DNA of 64,000 nucleotides from Hirsutella rhossiliensis (lineage: Eukaryota > Ascomycota > Sordariomycetes > Hypocreales > Ophiocordycipitaceae). Under the pieces are notes generated by a model. The model was not told the DNA's origin, did no database searches, and saw nothing but the letters and a program-made list of their open reading frames with translations. Positions 9,638 through 23,059 of this stretch are shown here, piece by piece (positions within the stretch are counted from its first letter, which is position 1; every line of letters starts with the position of its first letter). Both the position numbers and the translations under genes were made by a program. The stretch is from the NCBI RefSeq assembly GCF_020360975.1, contig NW_025408667.1, forward strand, positions 2,728,001 through 2,792,000. The letters are read 5' to 3'.

Positions 9638-12600
9638 CTAGACGCTAGTTTATATAAGTACTAATTTTCTATTAGCGGAATACGTATATAGTAGTTTAGG
9701 TAGACCTTAATAGTACCTTAGTCCTTTTATAGGGTTAGGAAGGAGGCGACTATATATTAGATCTTTTCTATAAATATAAGGTTTTAATTATAGATTTTAA
9801 CGTCCTTTAAAGTAGTTATTTCTAGAAGGCTATAGTCTTATAAAATCCTAATCTTATAGTTCGGAGTCTAGCTATATATCTATAAAGGGAGTTCCCCTTT
9901 AGCGGACTTAGGGCTCCCTTCCTCTAGGGTTTCTACTAATAGGTTAGCAACCTAGTATAGGTCGCTATATTCTATAGTTTTATGTACGGCCGGCTCTTTA
10001 GTCGGAGTTACCCTAGCTAGGGTTTCCTTAGGTAGGTCGATCTATAAGAACTATATTTCGTCGCTAAGGTCTACTAGCGTCCCTAAGTACTATCCTTTTT
10101 TAAATCTAACGCGGTAAGCGGTAGTATTAACCGCTATAACTAGAGTTATACCTCGGATTAGGTTATAGGCTAATAATAGGTCTCTCGGAAAGAATATTAA
10201 GTTACGATCCCTTAATACGTTCTTAATCTACGCTGGTAGGCGTTCTATCCTATATATAGGGACGTCGACGTCGGCTTAGTATATAACCCGACGATAGATC
10301 GTATAGCCCTATTAGGTTAAGCGAGCTATAACTATTAGGTTGCCGTATAAGCTAATAGATATTATTCCCTTAGAATTTAGGATATTAACTTCGTTTAGTA
10401 CTAAGAAATCTTATTTAAGCAATAATCCTATAGATAGGGTCTAGACTACCTAGGCGCCGATAGTAAACTATCTAACCTTAAATCCCGTTCCTTATTTTCC
10501 TAGGATATTTATTATTAAGGTCGCCTAACCCTTAGTTTAGCTTTTCCTTATACTAGATAGTAGGACCTACTAAGTTATATTAAGGGTTATATCGTTAAAG
10601 TAGTTAAGCTAGTCTTCCTTAATTATAAAGTAGGCTATACTAAAGTCTATATATACGTTTAATAGCTAGTCTAGGCCTTTAGTTCTAAAGATAGATATCT
10701 AAGCGTACGTAAACTAAGATAGCTTTAATAGATCTAATATTTCGGTTTATAGCGCCGCTCTTATAATTAGCTAGTTCCTTAGTATTCTAAGCGAACGGCT
10801 CGGTCCTATAGGTTTTAGTTCTATTATATCGGGAATAAATAGAATCTTATCTTCTACTTCTTTAGTTTCTTCTCTTATATTAGCGGTAGTATTACTATCT
10901 TCTAGCCCTTCGTCCTAGGTAAATAGGATTTAGTATTATATTTCCTAGGAAAGATAGATCCCGCCCTAGTCGTTAGTTAGTGCCGCTTAAAGCTAATAGG
11001 CGAGGTTAATAACGATTAGGTTTTCCTAAGAGCCCTCCTTTAGTTTCGAATCCTAAGGCTATAGTCCGGTTTAGGGACTAGTTAACTAGTTTAGTGCTAG
11101 GCCCCTATCTATTTAGCGTAGATTATTCTATCTTAATATAGTCGTTATATTTCCTTTCTATTAGAATTATCCTCGTTCCTAGGGTTTCTAGCTAGTTAGT
11201 TTAGCTATAAATAAGGTAGAGTTTACTATAGTCTCGTTCTTAGTTTCGCGTAACTTACCTTATACGCGTCCTTTTACTATATTACTTATCTTCCCTTATA
11301 ACCCGACCGTTAGCTTAGTTTCTAACTATAGGATAAGTTACTTATAGTTATTAATCTAGGTATTAAATAATTCTAGACTAATAGGTTAGCGGAATAATTC
11401 TTATAGTAATACGTTTAGTCGTTAATAGATTAGTATAATAAGGTGCTCTTCTAAGTATAGTACTACTTTTGCTTTTTAGCGGAGCTTTAATATCTATTTA
11501 TAGAAGTCGGCTCTATTTATAATATCTAAGGTAGTAAATCGTTTTATTTATAACGATCTTAAAGCTACTTTTAGCTAGATAGCGAAGCGTTTTTATAGTT
11601 TAGTATACTAGGCGGTATATCCTTAGTCTAGGGTATAAAGTATAGCTTAGTCGGACTCGCTAAGATCGCCGGAATACTATTCGATAGCGGTTCCGTAGAG
11701 TAAGCTAGGGATTAGTATTATTAGTTTATTAGCGTATTCCGGTCTATAGATAGCTACCTATTTTAAGGAATCGATAAATCGATCGATACTTATATATATA
11801 ATCGTTTTCTTAGTTTCTTTAAGGACGTTAAACGTTATATCGAAGGGGCTAGTAGGGTTAAACTTCCCTATATCTTTTAGTCTAATATATACTATAAGTG
11901 CTTAAGGAGGGTTTACGGTAGTATTATCCTTAGTTTCTCTTACTATAGCTTTTACTAGTAGTCTTATAAGAGCTTCTTCTATAATTAGACTTACTAGCTA
12001 GTTCGCTAGGGTTATTATCGCGAATATACCGCTAAGGGTAGTATTATTTAAAGGTTCTTCCCTATTTTATTTATTATAGTTTAGCGAACTTCTTAGTAAA
12101 CTTCTAGGGCTTTATCCTTTTAATAAAGGTAGTTAGGGTAGGGCGGGGGAAGTTATACTATACCGATTTCTATATAGCTCTATTACTTATAGCTAATATT
12201 GCCTCGTCGCTAGAATATATTCTAGGTTATTAATTCGTTCCTATAGGTTTTAACGATCGGCTAGGTAGGCTAGTAAGTCGTATCGTAGAAGTTCTACTCT
12301 TAATTCCTCTAAGCGTCGTTCCTACCGCTAAGGTAGGCGATCTAGCTATCTTTTATTTTCGTAGGCACTTAATAGGAAATATCCTAGAAATAAGTATCTT
12401 TCTAACCGCTAATAGAAGCTCTATAATACTTAAGCTTTAATACGTCGAAGTTCTACCTTTATCCGGAGTTCCCTAAGTATTTCTTCTATAAAAAGAAATT
12501 AAGAAGCCGGTATTCGTTAGTATATAAGTAGGAGCTTTCTTCCTAAGAAGATATTAAGGTTTATAGGTCGAGGTTAACTTATTCCTTTCCTTATTTTATA

Positions 12601-12739
12601 TCTTCCGTTCTACTAAATATAGACTCTAGGAGAATAGATATTTAAGGGAATAGGAATTACTACTATTTATTATATACTAGTCCCTTAGTATAGGGCTAGT
12701 ATATTAACCTTACCGTCTACCTAGATCTAGTATAGGTTT

Positions 12740-12850
12740 AATAAGTAATTAAATAGACTAGCTACTAGACGTAATTAAACGTATTATATAGACTAGCTAC
12801 TATAAGTTATTACGCGCATTAAATATAGACTAGCTACTAGTCTTATAAGT
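12740..12850. repeat. Short tandem repeat, three imperfect units
   Basis: The block ATAGACTAGCTACTA occurs three times at spacings of roughly 40 bp, each preceded by an ATTAAA-like stretch. Units differ by small changes typical of RIP. It lies at the outer right part of the minus-strand Gypsy relic and may be U3 or leader repeats of that element. Nothing else links it to a function. Confidence 0.7.
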
Positions 12851-12859
12851 TAAAGTAAG

Positions 12860-14555
12860 AGTAGTAATAACTATCTATATTCTTTTCTACCCGCCTAAGA
12901 TCTAGCGGGTTCTTTATCTTCTATATATACTATAGCGAGCGTAAGACCTTACTTAAGGTTTTAACCGAGTAATATCTTAACCTTATAATCGTGCGATAGT
13001 AGTATAGCGTATTAGCGGCATTTCCTAGTATTTTCCCTAGGTAGGTATAAGTATTTCTCTATAATTTCCCTACTATATTCTTATAGTAACTTCTTAGGGA
13101 AATATCGGTATAATCCCTAAGGAGCTATTATTACTCGGGAAATTATAGTATATTCCCTATATAATATATCCTTAAGGGAAATCTCCGTAAAACGTCTATA
13201 TAATCCGCTTAGTTATCGTTTCTAGGATTTCTGGGTGATTTCCCGGAGTTTACCTAGTAGCTTCTAGGTTCCTTCTTTTACGGGGAGCCTTAGGGAGTTA
13301 GAGGTGACTTCCTTAGGGAAGGCCGATATCGTTATAGGTACCTAGATTATCGACCGTAGGGTGTCCTATAATAGACCGCCCTATACTTACTTATTTATTA
13401 GTATCTAACTTACTAAGCTTATTATTATTTAACTACTTAGCTAATAGAAATACGTTTATATTAATATTAAGAAAATAATCGACTTAAGCGCGTAAGTTAG
13501 TAATAATACCCTCTTTATCTCTTATTATAAGTATCGGATATAGGCTTAGACGAGAGACTAGTTTATAAGGTAGAATCTATAGGCGCCGCTACTTATATCC
13601 TATAAGGACCCCTAAACTATATAAATACTAACTTATAAGGCGCGAATATAGATATTACTAAAGCTAGGTAAGACTATTATATACTACGGGCTTACCTATA
13701 GAAGCCTTAATTAAGTTATACTTATATCGAAATTAATAATACTATCTTAACCTCTCTTATATTAAGTTAGCGGCGGGAGGATTATCTAGGGCCTAGTAAA
13801 GTCTAGTACTAACGAAGTAAGCTATACTAAATAGAATAGGGTAATTCTTACCGCGGAAAACTACTAGCCCGCTAATAGCGGGCAATATAATATAAAGTAT
13901 ATCTCGCTCTACCCCCTTAGTTTCCTATGTCTAGGGGTCTAAATATAATTAGCTCGGTACTATAGAGTTACCGTGTCTTATATTATAACGAGGAGGATTT
14001 AAGCGTTAATCCTATAGTAGTAGGATTGCTCCCTTAGCGCTAAGGTCTAGTTTACGTCTTAGCTTAATAAGTAAGATAGTTATAGGATTATTATTCGGGG
14101 CCTTATACTTAAATATAGGCTACTATAAGTCTATCTTCTTCCTACCCTTACTTTATTATACCTACTTTTAATAACGTATTTACTTATAAGTCTATAGGGT
14201 TTATCTTTACTACGCGCTAATAGTCCCTTTAATACGTAATAAAAATAAGCTTAGAGTAACTATCTATTTATTAATAGGACGGACTTAAGTAAGAGAATAA
14301 GCTACTCCTTAGCCGAGGTAACGTAGGACCGATAAAGATCCTTACTATTTAGGGGGGGGGGTTATTACCTAGTTAACTATTAACTTTAGGTTAGCGTTAA
14401 AGGCTATTATATTTCCGCTATCTTATATTCTTAGGGAGTTAAGATTAAGTACCGCGATTAATATTATTATTAATAAGGACTCCTTACTTTAGCACCTAAT
14501 ATTAGCTAAAGAGTAAATATTCGCGCTTATTCCCTTTACTAGGTTAGGTTCGTAT
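12860..14555. other. RIP-mutated DNA without assigned gene
   Basis: No ORF or readable domain. 13020-13370 contains repeated GGGAAAT/ATTTCCC blocks in both orientations and a patch that keeps some TpG (13228-13300), so it may be an LTR or a non-coding insert. 14352-14361 is a run of ten G. The right edge is the target duplication of the Gypsy at 14561. Its relation to the Copia RNase H relic on the far side of that Gypsy is possible but unproven. Confidence 0.55.
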
Positions 14556-14560
14556 TAATA
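14556..14560. repeat. Target-site duplication TAATA, left copy
   Basis: TAATA abuts the 5' LTR and is repeated at 22409-22413 next to the 3' LTR. The bases are common in this AT-rich DNA, but the placement agrees exactly with both LTR ends. Confidence 0.85.
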
Positions 14561-15010
14561 TATTACGGCTACGGCTACTAGGCCGCTAACGGTCGACCGC
14601 GTTAAGCACGTAATACGGCCTAACGGATAAATAGTTAGCACGACTATTTAATAGATATAGGATCGAGGGGATCGTAGAGATCTAAGTAATCTAGGATTAA
14701 TAAGATTACTACGCCCTATACGATCTAACGTTAGGGATTATAGCTAGGCCTATAATCTAAGGATAGTCTCTATAGGTATATATAGCTACCTACTTTTACT
14801 CCTTTAGATAGATAGCTCTCTAGCTTTTAATATAGATCTTTATTACGATTCTATCTCTAATTTTAATTACCTAGTTATAGTCTACGGTCTACGACCTTCG
14901 ACTTATTACTAACGTAATATACTTATTATTGCTTAGACCACGCCCTATTATATCTACTAATATAAACCCCTCGATAGGTTTATCCCTTAGGAATAATAAC
15001 AGTCGTTATA
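14561..15010 (+). repeat. Gypsy 5' LTR
   Basis: 450 bp starting TATTACG (from TG by RIP) and ending GTTATA (from CA). A TATATA motif near 14777-14785 is a possible core promoter. The right half (from about 14720) is shared with all related LTRs in the window, while the left 150-200 bp is shared only with its own 3' LTR. Confidence 0.92.
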
Positions 15011-15129
15011 CGTTAAAAGCTCTTATTTAGTATAATACTACGTTACTCTAAGTAATATTATAACTATTAATATACCTATATAGTAAACTAGATTAACTAA
15101 CTCTAGAGCTACTATATTACCTTAGGATA

Positions 15130-16250
15130 TAATACGCGAGATTATTACCCTTTAATAAGAGGTATAGTTACTTAGGAATAAAGGAGGCAACGGATAAGTT
15201 AGAGACCTTAGAGAAGTAGTTAAACTAAAGTAGCTAGGACTATTTAACGGTACTTATAGTACTCTTTAAGACTTTCTTACTTAACTTAAGGCCTATTATC
15301 GGTTTTACCTAACGAAACTTTTAAACCTAGTCGAAAAAGTACTCTACGTAGGAAATTATTTATCTAGAATAGCACTCGCTTAGTTTAGACCTATTATAAG
15401 GGACTATCTTAATAACTAACTAGTATAACGAAATAGTAAAACGGACGAAGTCTTTATTAGTTTCTAAGGATTTAAAGAAGCTATTACTAAGGTATTTAGA
15501 ATAACTAATAAAGAACGAGAAGCTAAATAAAAACTTTAAGAACTCCGATAAAGGACCTTAGTATCGGACTATACTACTAAATTCTATTAAGTTACCTTAA
15601 AACTTAAATAGGACGACGAACCCCTTATATTACGATTCTATAATAGACTTAGGGAATAAGTTAAGGATGAACTTTATAAGGAAGATCGACCTAACGGCCT
15701 CTTAAACTATATTACTATAGTAGTATAAATCGACGATAGATAGTATACGCGACGCTAAGAAAAGAAATAAGGAAGAGGAAACTAGAACCCTTTTTATAAG
15801 AATAACTTTAACTAATACGCTAACTATAAAAAGAAGCGCGAAACTCCTATTACCTACGCCTATATAACTAACCTAGGTAGGATAGATCTAGATATAATAT
15901 AGAAAAGTAAAGGAAAGTATTTTAACTATAGGAAACTTAGATATTACTTTAAAGAATATAGATAACCTTATAAGGAGAAGAAAACCTACTAGGTACTAGC
16001 CCTAAAAGGTAAGAAATACCTAAACGCTATTAATAGATAGGAACTAAAGTATAAACTCCTTAGTTAGACTATATACTATAACGACGAATATATAGTATAC
16101 TTAAGCGATAAGAACGGTACTAGATAGTTCCTAAAGCTATTAAAGAAGACCCTTATAATAATATAACGAAGGGATCTTAAAATATAGAAATAAGTTAAAT
16201 TTATAGAACCGGAATACCCTTATCTTAAAGGAGTCTCTTAAGACTAAATT
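15130..16250 (+). pseudogene. Gypsy gag relic with tyrosine-substituted zinc knuckle
   Basis: The segment holds capsid-like charged sequence, then a zinc knuckle at 15918-15959. The spacing is exactly C-x2-C-x4-H-x4-C, but all four ligand codons are now TAT (Tyr). TGT to TAT and CAT to TAT are both single RIP changes (G-to-A or C-to-T at CpA/TpG). The same four replacements occur in the copy at 59942-59983. The domain normally binds element RNA. The position between the 5' LTR and RT fits gag. The start and end given are approximate, since no ATG or genuine stop can be trusted. Confidence 0.8.
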
Positions 16251-18429
16251 AAAAAGAATAGTAAACGATTCTAGGAAGATATATAAAGTAAAAATCGATA
16301 ATAACGATAGGTAGTCTACTAATAATATAGTAAAGAAGATACGGACGTAGCCCTTATATTTATAAAACTTAGATAATAACCTAAGGAGAAATAACGAAGT
16401 ATTAACGATATAAGCTTTAAAGAATAAGAAATACTTAGAGAAATAAAAGATAAGAACGAACTTATACTACTACCCTTATTACCAAGGGAAAATACTATAA
16501 TTAGAGAATATACTCTATACTTTAAAGAATTTAAAGAAATACTTAAAATTAGAACCTAATAAATACCTTAAATTCTTATAGAAATCTAATAAGCTATATT
16601 AATTTAATATTAACCGGTACTACGTAAAGGAGACTACGCTATAGCTATTACTATAGTCGATACCTTTATAGCTCTATAATAAGAATAGTAACTATAAGGA
16701 GAGTTTAAAAACGATCTATAAATACTACTTACTTATAAGCACTATAAGTATATTTTATAGATATTATACGTCTACCTAAATTATATAATATACTTTTAGA
16801 TAAAGGCACGATATAATGCCTTCCCGGTTAGGTTTAAAGGATAAGTACTTTCGAAACCCTATATAAGTATAGAACTAGACTACTAGAAAATCGATTAACG
16901 TTACTAAAACGACTAAGTTATATTATTAGAACCCGATTACGGTACGCTACTTAAATACCGCGATAATTACGGTTTATTAATAAGATATCTTTCGGAGATA
17001 TATAAAATCTATAAACACGCTAAAATAGAGGAATAGTATAGCGCTACTCGCTTTAAGGCACCTAAACTATTAATCTTTTAAAGACTTACGTAACGAATTA
17101 AATATAACGAAGAAGATTATAACGAATATATATACCTAAACTATAGAGTTTATAAATATAAAAAAGTATAAGTATAGTATAAATAATATAATAGTATACT
17201 AAAAGATTATTAGTAATATATATAAAGGCTATAAGCCGTATTTAACTAAGGAAGAATCGATATAGAAATACTATATATAAAATAAAAAGATATAGAACGA
17301 AAGCTTAACCTTTAGTACGAAAATAAATAGAATTATAAAGTATAGTACGTAATTAACTACGAAGTAGTATAATATAAACGATATAGCGTTAAGAAATAAG
17401 AAATCTTTAATTAGCTATAAGAAATTAGTCTCTTAAGCCCTAATACGATACTATATAATAAAAATATAAAGAAACGATATTAATAATAAATTAAAGAAGA
17501 ATACTTAAATAAAACGAATAAGGACTAAGTAAAAAATAAAGTACGCTATCTATAAAAGGGCTATAGACTAGTATAATATAATAAGATCTAAGGACCCTAT
17601 ATATAGTAATAGTAAGCTATAGTAACTAAATAGTATTAGATATCTAAATTATAGGATATTATACGCGTATACTTTTAGACTATAGCACGATAGGTAATTA
17701 CGTTTTACCTAGAGTTATTAATCGTTACCGACTTATATAAAGATATAAGAAAGATCTATATAAACTTATAAATATTAAAGGAGAGGCCTTTAACTATAAT
17801 AATAGAATTATTAATATAGAGATTAATTACCTCGATATTAATATCTAGGGCTATAATAAATAAGTTAACTTCGATATTATAGATATTAAAGAATATAACC
17901 TTATATTAAGACTTTTATAGCTATAGGAGAGCAACCTACTAATTAACTAGAAAACTAGCTAGCTATATTAGAACGAAGATATAAGTTTCTAGGACTAGTA
18001 GATTTAGGAGAAAGTAAAATTTTACGATAATTTAGCTACTAAATAGGATAAAAGGGATAATCGTTTAAGTAAATTATTACGGGCTTTAGCGATATAAACG
18101 AAAATAGTAACCGAACTAGCGGATATAATAAAATCGATTAATAAGACCTACGTACTAACTAACACGGCTATATAACCTAGTATCTAATATAAATAAAATA
18201 AAAGATATAATATAAAGATTTAAAGAGTTATTACTACTTTAAGGAAAGGCCTTAAATAAATTAATAAAGAGCTTAAGTTAAGAGAAACTAGCTCTTAAAA
18301 GAAAGAATAAAGCCTATAAGATAGAATAAAGAATATCCTATAGGAATACCGGAAATATAATAAACTCTTTAAAGAAGAACTTAAGATAAGGTTACCTAAA
18401 TATAGCTAATAGGACTATAAAATTTATCT

Positions 18430-19720
18430 TAAGGATAGAATAACGCCGACGTTCTATAAGATCTATAACCTAAACGAAAAGTAACTATAAACGCTATACG
18501 ACTACCTTAACGAAAATCTATAAAAGGGATATATATAAACGTTAATATCTAAAGTAAGCTACTTAGTTATATTTATTTTAAAGAAAAACGGTAAGCTATA
18601 ACTAGTTATCGACTATAGACGCTTAAACGATATTATAATAAAGGACCGAATACTATTACCGCTTATATCGAGACTATAAGATCGACTATATAGTAAAAAA
18701 TAGTTTATAGCTCTCGATCTTAAAGGCGCCTATAACTTAATATATATAAAAAAGGGATATAAATAGATAATAGCCTTTAGAACGAAATTCGGACTATTTA
18801 AATATCTAGTAATACTATTTAGACTTATAAATATACTAGCTACCTTTTAATAGATAATTAATAATATCCTATACGAATACTTAGATATCATTATAGTAGT
18901 ATACCTAGATAATATCCTAATCTTCTCGGATACCTTAGAAGAATATAAGGAATATATCTATAAGTTACTCCGCGTACTTTAAAATATAAAGTTACTAGTT
19001 AAACTAAAGAAAAGTAAGTTCTATATATAGGAAGTAGACTTCCTTAGATATACGATCTTACTAAAAGAGATATAAATATAATAAGATAAAATTAACTTAG
19101 TTAAAGAATAGCTAACGCTAAAGAACGTTAAGGATATATAAAGTTTCCTAGGATTTATAAATTACTACTAACGATTTATTAAAGATTTCGGAAAGATTAT
19201 ACTATTATACGACTTAATAAAGAAGGAAAAAGAATTTATATAGGACGATAAAGCTAACGAAGCTTTCGAATATATTAAAACTACGATTATATAAGAACTA
19301 GTCTTAACTACCTTTAATCTAAAACGATAAATTAAACTTAAAACTAATATATTAGACTTTACTCTAGGAGTATAAATTAGATAAAAGGACGATAAAGGAA
19401 GACTATAACTAATTATATTCTACTCGAAAAAGCTATATAGCGTAGAACTTAATTACCCTATCTATAATAAAGAATTCCTTATAATTATTTAAGCTTTTAA
19501 AGAATTTCGATACTATTTTCTTAAAAGTAAGTATAAAGTTAAGGTCTATATAGATTATAAGAATATCTTATACTTTATAATAATATAATAGTTAAATAGA
19601 TAATAGATCTAATAGGCCGAATACTTATTAGAATTTAACTATAAAATAATCTATAGAAAAGGAATAGAAAACGGTTAAGCTAATACCCTTAGTCGATAAA
19701 GTAACTATAATATAGGAGTA
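18430..19720 (+). pseudogene. Gypsy reverse transcriptase and RNase H relic
   Basis: The plus strand shows L-V-I-D-Y-R-R-L-N (near 18600), a palm region, and the catalytic box Y-L-D-N at 18902-18913 where Y-L-D-D is expected. The second Asp codon GAT is AAT through TpG-to-TpA. RNase H follows from about 19320, with K-T-N-I-L-D-F where the family has an Asp in place of the Asn. In-frame TAA and TAG stops occur at conserved Gln and Trp sites. Not functional. Confidence 0.85.
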
Positions 19721-20149
19721 CCTATAGCGAAAGGATAGCTCCTAGAAATTAACGAAAATAGGAACTACTAGTAACGATAGCTAAATATAATATTTAAAGT
19801 ATAACCTAACGACTTAATATACTAAAAGATCCTAAAATAGATAAAAGAATATAAAGTACTAAAGGGATATAATATAGAATATTTAGAAGTTCTAATATAT
19901 AAGAATAAAATCTAGATACTACTAGAATTATAAGATAAAGTTATATAAGATATATACGAATATCTAATATATAGATACTAAGGAATCTAAAGAATAATAA
20001 AACGGATTAAACGATAATATAACTTTCTATAGCTTAAAAAAGTAATATAATAAGTTATTAAAGAATATAAACTTTATATATAAAGTAAAGCTAAACAATA
20101 TAAACTATATAGAGAATTATAACCGCTATTAGTACTAGAAAAACTATAG

Positions 20150-20400
20150 GATTTAATAGCTTTCGACTATATTATAAAGCTACTACTATTAAAAGAACCT
20201 ATAACTAACGTTAAGAATAATAGTATATTCGTTATTATTAATAGACTAATAAAGTATAAGTACTTCTTACCGTATAAAGAAGTAAGTAATATAAAAGAAC
20301 TAGTATATATATTCCTATAAACTATTATTAGTAATTATAGACTATTAAATAAGATTATCTTTAATAAAGGAAGTATATTTATAGCTAAGTTTTAGTAAGC
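20150..20400 (+). pseudogene. Gypsy integrase catalytic-core relic
   Basis: Reads F-D-Y-I-I-K-L (first catalytic Asp kept), then I-F-V-I-I-N-R-L (Asp to Asn), then I-I-F-N-K-G-S-I-F, where integrases have S-D-R-G-S-(I/L)-F. The last change removes the second catalytic Asp. It lies between the RNase H and chromodomain relics, as in other chromoviruses. Confidence 0.83.
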
Positions 20401-21082
20401 TCTTATAGTATAATTAAGGACGAAATATAAGCTTAGTATAGCTTATTACCTATAAATAGATAGATAAATAAAACGACTTAACTAAACGCTTAAATAATAT
20501 TTACGATACTATATTAGCTATAAATAAAACGATTAAGTTAAATAGCTATTAATAGCGTAACTAGCTTATAATAGCTTAGTTATAAAAATAACTAAGCTCT
20601 TACTAGTATACGCTAATTATAGATATAACCTAGAAGTATTTAAGGTTACTTAATAAGGACTATAAGCGGAACGAGCGATATTATAAATAGATTAGCTATA
20701 AAAATTATATAAAGAAATATAATAAGAACTTTAATTCGTTAAAGAACGAATATCTACTTACTATAACCGGAAAAGATTATAAGGACTAGTCTTTCGAGAG
20801 GGAGATATAGTCTACCTTATATAATAAAACATTAAAATAAAACAACTAAGTAATAAATTAGATTTTAAGAAACTTAGACTATTTAAGGTTAAGAAAAGTA
20901 TTTTAAAAGTTAACTATAAACTTTCGCTATTAATAATAATATAGATATACCCGATATTTTATATCTTATTATTAGAACTAGTACTATAAGACGCTAAACT
21001 ATAGGAAAAAATTAAAGTTAATAATAATTAGGAATATAAAGCTAAATAAATACTAGATATAAGAAAATAAGGTTAGTAATAA

Positions 21083-21142
21083 GAATACCTTATTAAATAG
21101 AAAGGATATAGACTAAAAGAGAATACCTAGGAACTACTTAAG
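21083..21142 (+). pseudogene. Gypsy chromodomain relic
   Basis: Reads E-Y-L-I-K-stop-K-G-Y, then E-N-T-stop-E. This matches the chromodomain pattern Y-L-(I/V)-K-W-K-G-Y...N-T-W-E with both Trp codons changed to TAG. It is the last domain before the polypurine tract and 3' LTR. Confidence 0.85.
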
Positions 21143-21958
21143 CACTTAACCTACTATAGCTCTCTACTTTAATAATTTTACTAAAAGGTTTAGGAGGGAT
21201 TAAAAGACTAAGATCTATAAACTCCTTATTAATATTAAACGAGGACTAATTCGCCTCGTTAAGAACGCTTAACGATTATAAGTTATTTACTACCTAATGC
21301 TTATACGTATTAAGCGTAGGTAAAACGCTATCCTTAGTATCTACTTCTTAAATACTACGACGAAATAACTTAGAACTCTTTTCCTTTGCACGATTCTAAA
21401 TCTTCTAGATACGAGCTAAACGATTAACGGCGATAGATATTTACGACTAAAGGTTAGTAAGCTATACCTAAAGCTCTAATAAGGCTTCCCTAGCTTCCTC
21501 CTCTTTAAAATATAGCCTATACTACTCTACTAATAATTTAGTTACTAAAAGAAATACGTTAGCTACTATATATAGAAAGAATTAAAAGACACTTATAAGA
21601 AGAGGCTACTAAAATACTATTATAATAGGGACGACTACTAGTAATATAATTATTATAGCGCGAAGAATTTTCGGCTATCCGATAATTCGTCTTCTTTACC
21701 TTAAAGTATTAAGTGCACGGTATATTAGTAGGATCTCTACTTAAGTCGATATATTTAGTAAGAGTAGCGCGCTTAGAGGGTTTTTAGGAACGATTTTTTA
21801 GTATATAACTAGATATACTATTAGTAGTATATCCTAAAAAGATAAAGAAATAAGGAACGATATACTTACGCACGACGCGATAAGGGTATATTTATATACG
21901 GCGGCTAAGGTAGCTATAGTAGGTCTTACGGATAAGACTAAAAGGAGGGGAGATATCG

Positions 21959-22408
21959 TATTACGACTATAGCTACTAGGCCGCTAACGGTCGACCGCGT
22001 TAAGCACGTAATACGGCCTAATAGATAAATAGTTAGCACGACTATCTAATAGATATAGGATTAAGGGGATCGTAGAGATCTAAGTAATCTAGGATTAATA
22101 GGATTACTACGCCTTATATAATCTAACGTTAGGGATTATAGCTAGGCCTATAATCTAAGGATAGTCTCTATAGGTATATATAGCTACCTACTTTTACTCC
22201 TTTAGATAGATAGCTCTCTAGCTTTTAATATAGATCTTTATTACGATTCTATCTCTAATTCTAATTACCTAGTTATAGTCTACGGTCTACGACCTCTAAC
22301 TTATTACTAACGTAATATACTTATTATTACTTAGACTACGCCCTATTATATCTGCTAATATAAACCCCTCGATAGGTTTATCCCTTAGGAATAATACCGG
22401 TCGTTATA
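21959..22408 (+). repeat. Gypsy 3' LTR
   Basis: 450 bp, nearly identical to 14561-15010. The differences are mostly C/T or G/A and fit independent RIP hits. It starts TATTACG and ends GTTATA, and is followed by the TAATA duplication at 22409-22413. Confidence 0.92.
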
Positions 22409-22413
22409 TAATA

Positions 22414-23059
22414 GACCTTCCTTAGTTAGTCTATATTTCTAAGAGAGGCGAAAATAATATATAAAGGAACGTTAACGCTAACGTATAAACCTAGCTTCCG
22501 CGGTGCCTAGCTACTCTTATCTATAAAAGGAAATTAAGCTATTACTTATAATATAGTTTTGCCTAGTTAAGTAATTTTAAGCGGCTAAACTAAAGTATAT
22601 TTAATTGTATTATATTCGCCGCGCTATTCTAGTCGCTAATTCTATAGCTAGGAAGGGGGACGGTAGCTAGAGCTAACGGCGTAGCTAAAGTTATTTAAGC
22701 CTATAGGACGTAAATAAGTTTCGAGCTAGTAGTAGTTTTATAGTAGAGATATCGAAAATAGAGAATAGAACCCTAAGTATAGTAGCTAGCGTAGGTCTCG
22801 TTATACTACTATAGCTATACTATGCTTAAGCGAAGTAAAGAGTAGTTAGAAAAGATAACTAAGTCGGTATATAAGGCGAGGGGAAATAATAGGAATATTA
22901 ATAGTATATAGCGGATACTTAGGTAGAGACCGAACTTTTATAAGCGACGTAGAAGCGGTATAGATAGAGGGGCTAAAGATTGCCCGATAAGGTAACTACT
23001 AAATATAGTAGGCTAAGACTACTATTTCTAGAGGCGGACTTACTATCTTAAGTTTTACT
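22414..23059 (+). other. RIP-mutated DNA upstream of a Copia RNase H relic
   Basis: No ORF. By position it may hold the C-terminal part of the reverse transcriptase of the Copia whose RNase H follows, but I could not read a diagnostic motif. A few GpCpA sites survive (near 22500 and 22980). Confidence 0.45.

Larger units (their letters stand above)
2340..12700 (-). mobile_element. RIP-degraded chromodomain Gypsy retrotransposon, split by a Copia insertion
   Basis: A Ty3/Gypsy relic read on the minus strand. Through many stops the order gag/protease (right), reverse transcriptase, integrase, chromodomain (left) can be followed: RT about 5310-4700, integrase core about 3310-3238, chromodomain about 2545-2464. 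A fungal chromovirus has this order. The Copia at 5367-9632 sits just upstream of the RT, and the relic resumes at 9638. No ORF remains, because Trp, Gln and Arg codons have become stops by CpA-to-TpA change on either strand. A purine tract on the minus strand near 2340-2355 could be the polypurine tract. I could not align a pair of LTRs, so both outer limits are approximate, and the 9638-12700 half is assigned mainly by continuity. Confidence 0.75.
14561..22408 (+). mobile_element. Complete but RIP-destroyed chromodomain Gypsy retrotransposon
   Basis: 7848 bp bounded by two LTRs of 450 bp and a perfect TAATA duplication. The plus strand reads gag, reverse transcriptase (catalytic box 18902-18913), RNase H, integrase (about 20150-20400) and a chromodomain (21083-21142), then a polypurine tract (near 21939-21955, AAAAGGAGGGGAGAT) before the 3' LTR. 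No frame is open, because Cys and His codons are Tyr, Asp are Asn, and Gln, Arg and Trp are stops. Close relatives lie at 33381-41208, 30157-57960 and 58591-64000, so at least four copies of one family lie within 50 kb. That copy number satisfies the need of RIP for repeats. Confidence 0.93.

Noticed and set aside
14352..14361. Run of ten G as a programmed frameshift or quadruplex
   Set aside because: No coding frame around it and a single G-run only; possibly a consensus-length artefact.
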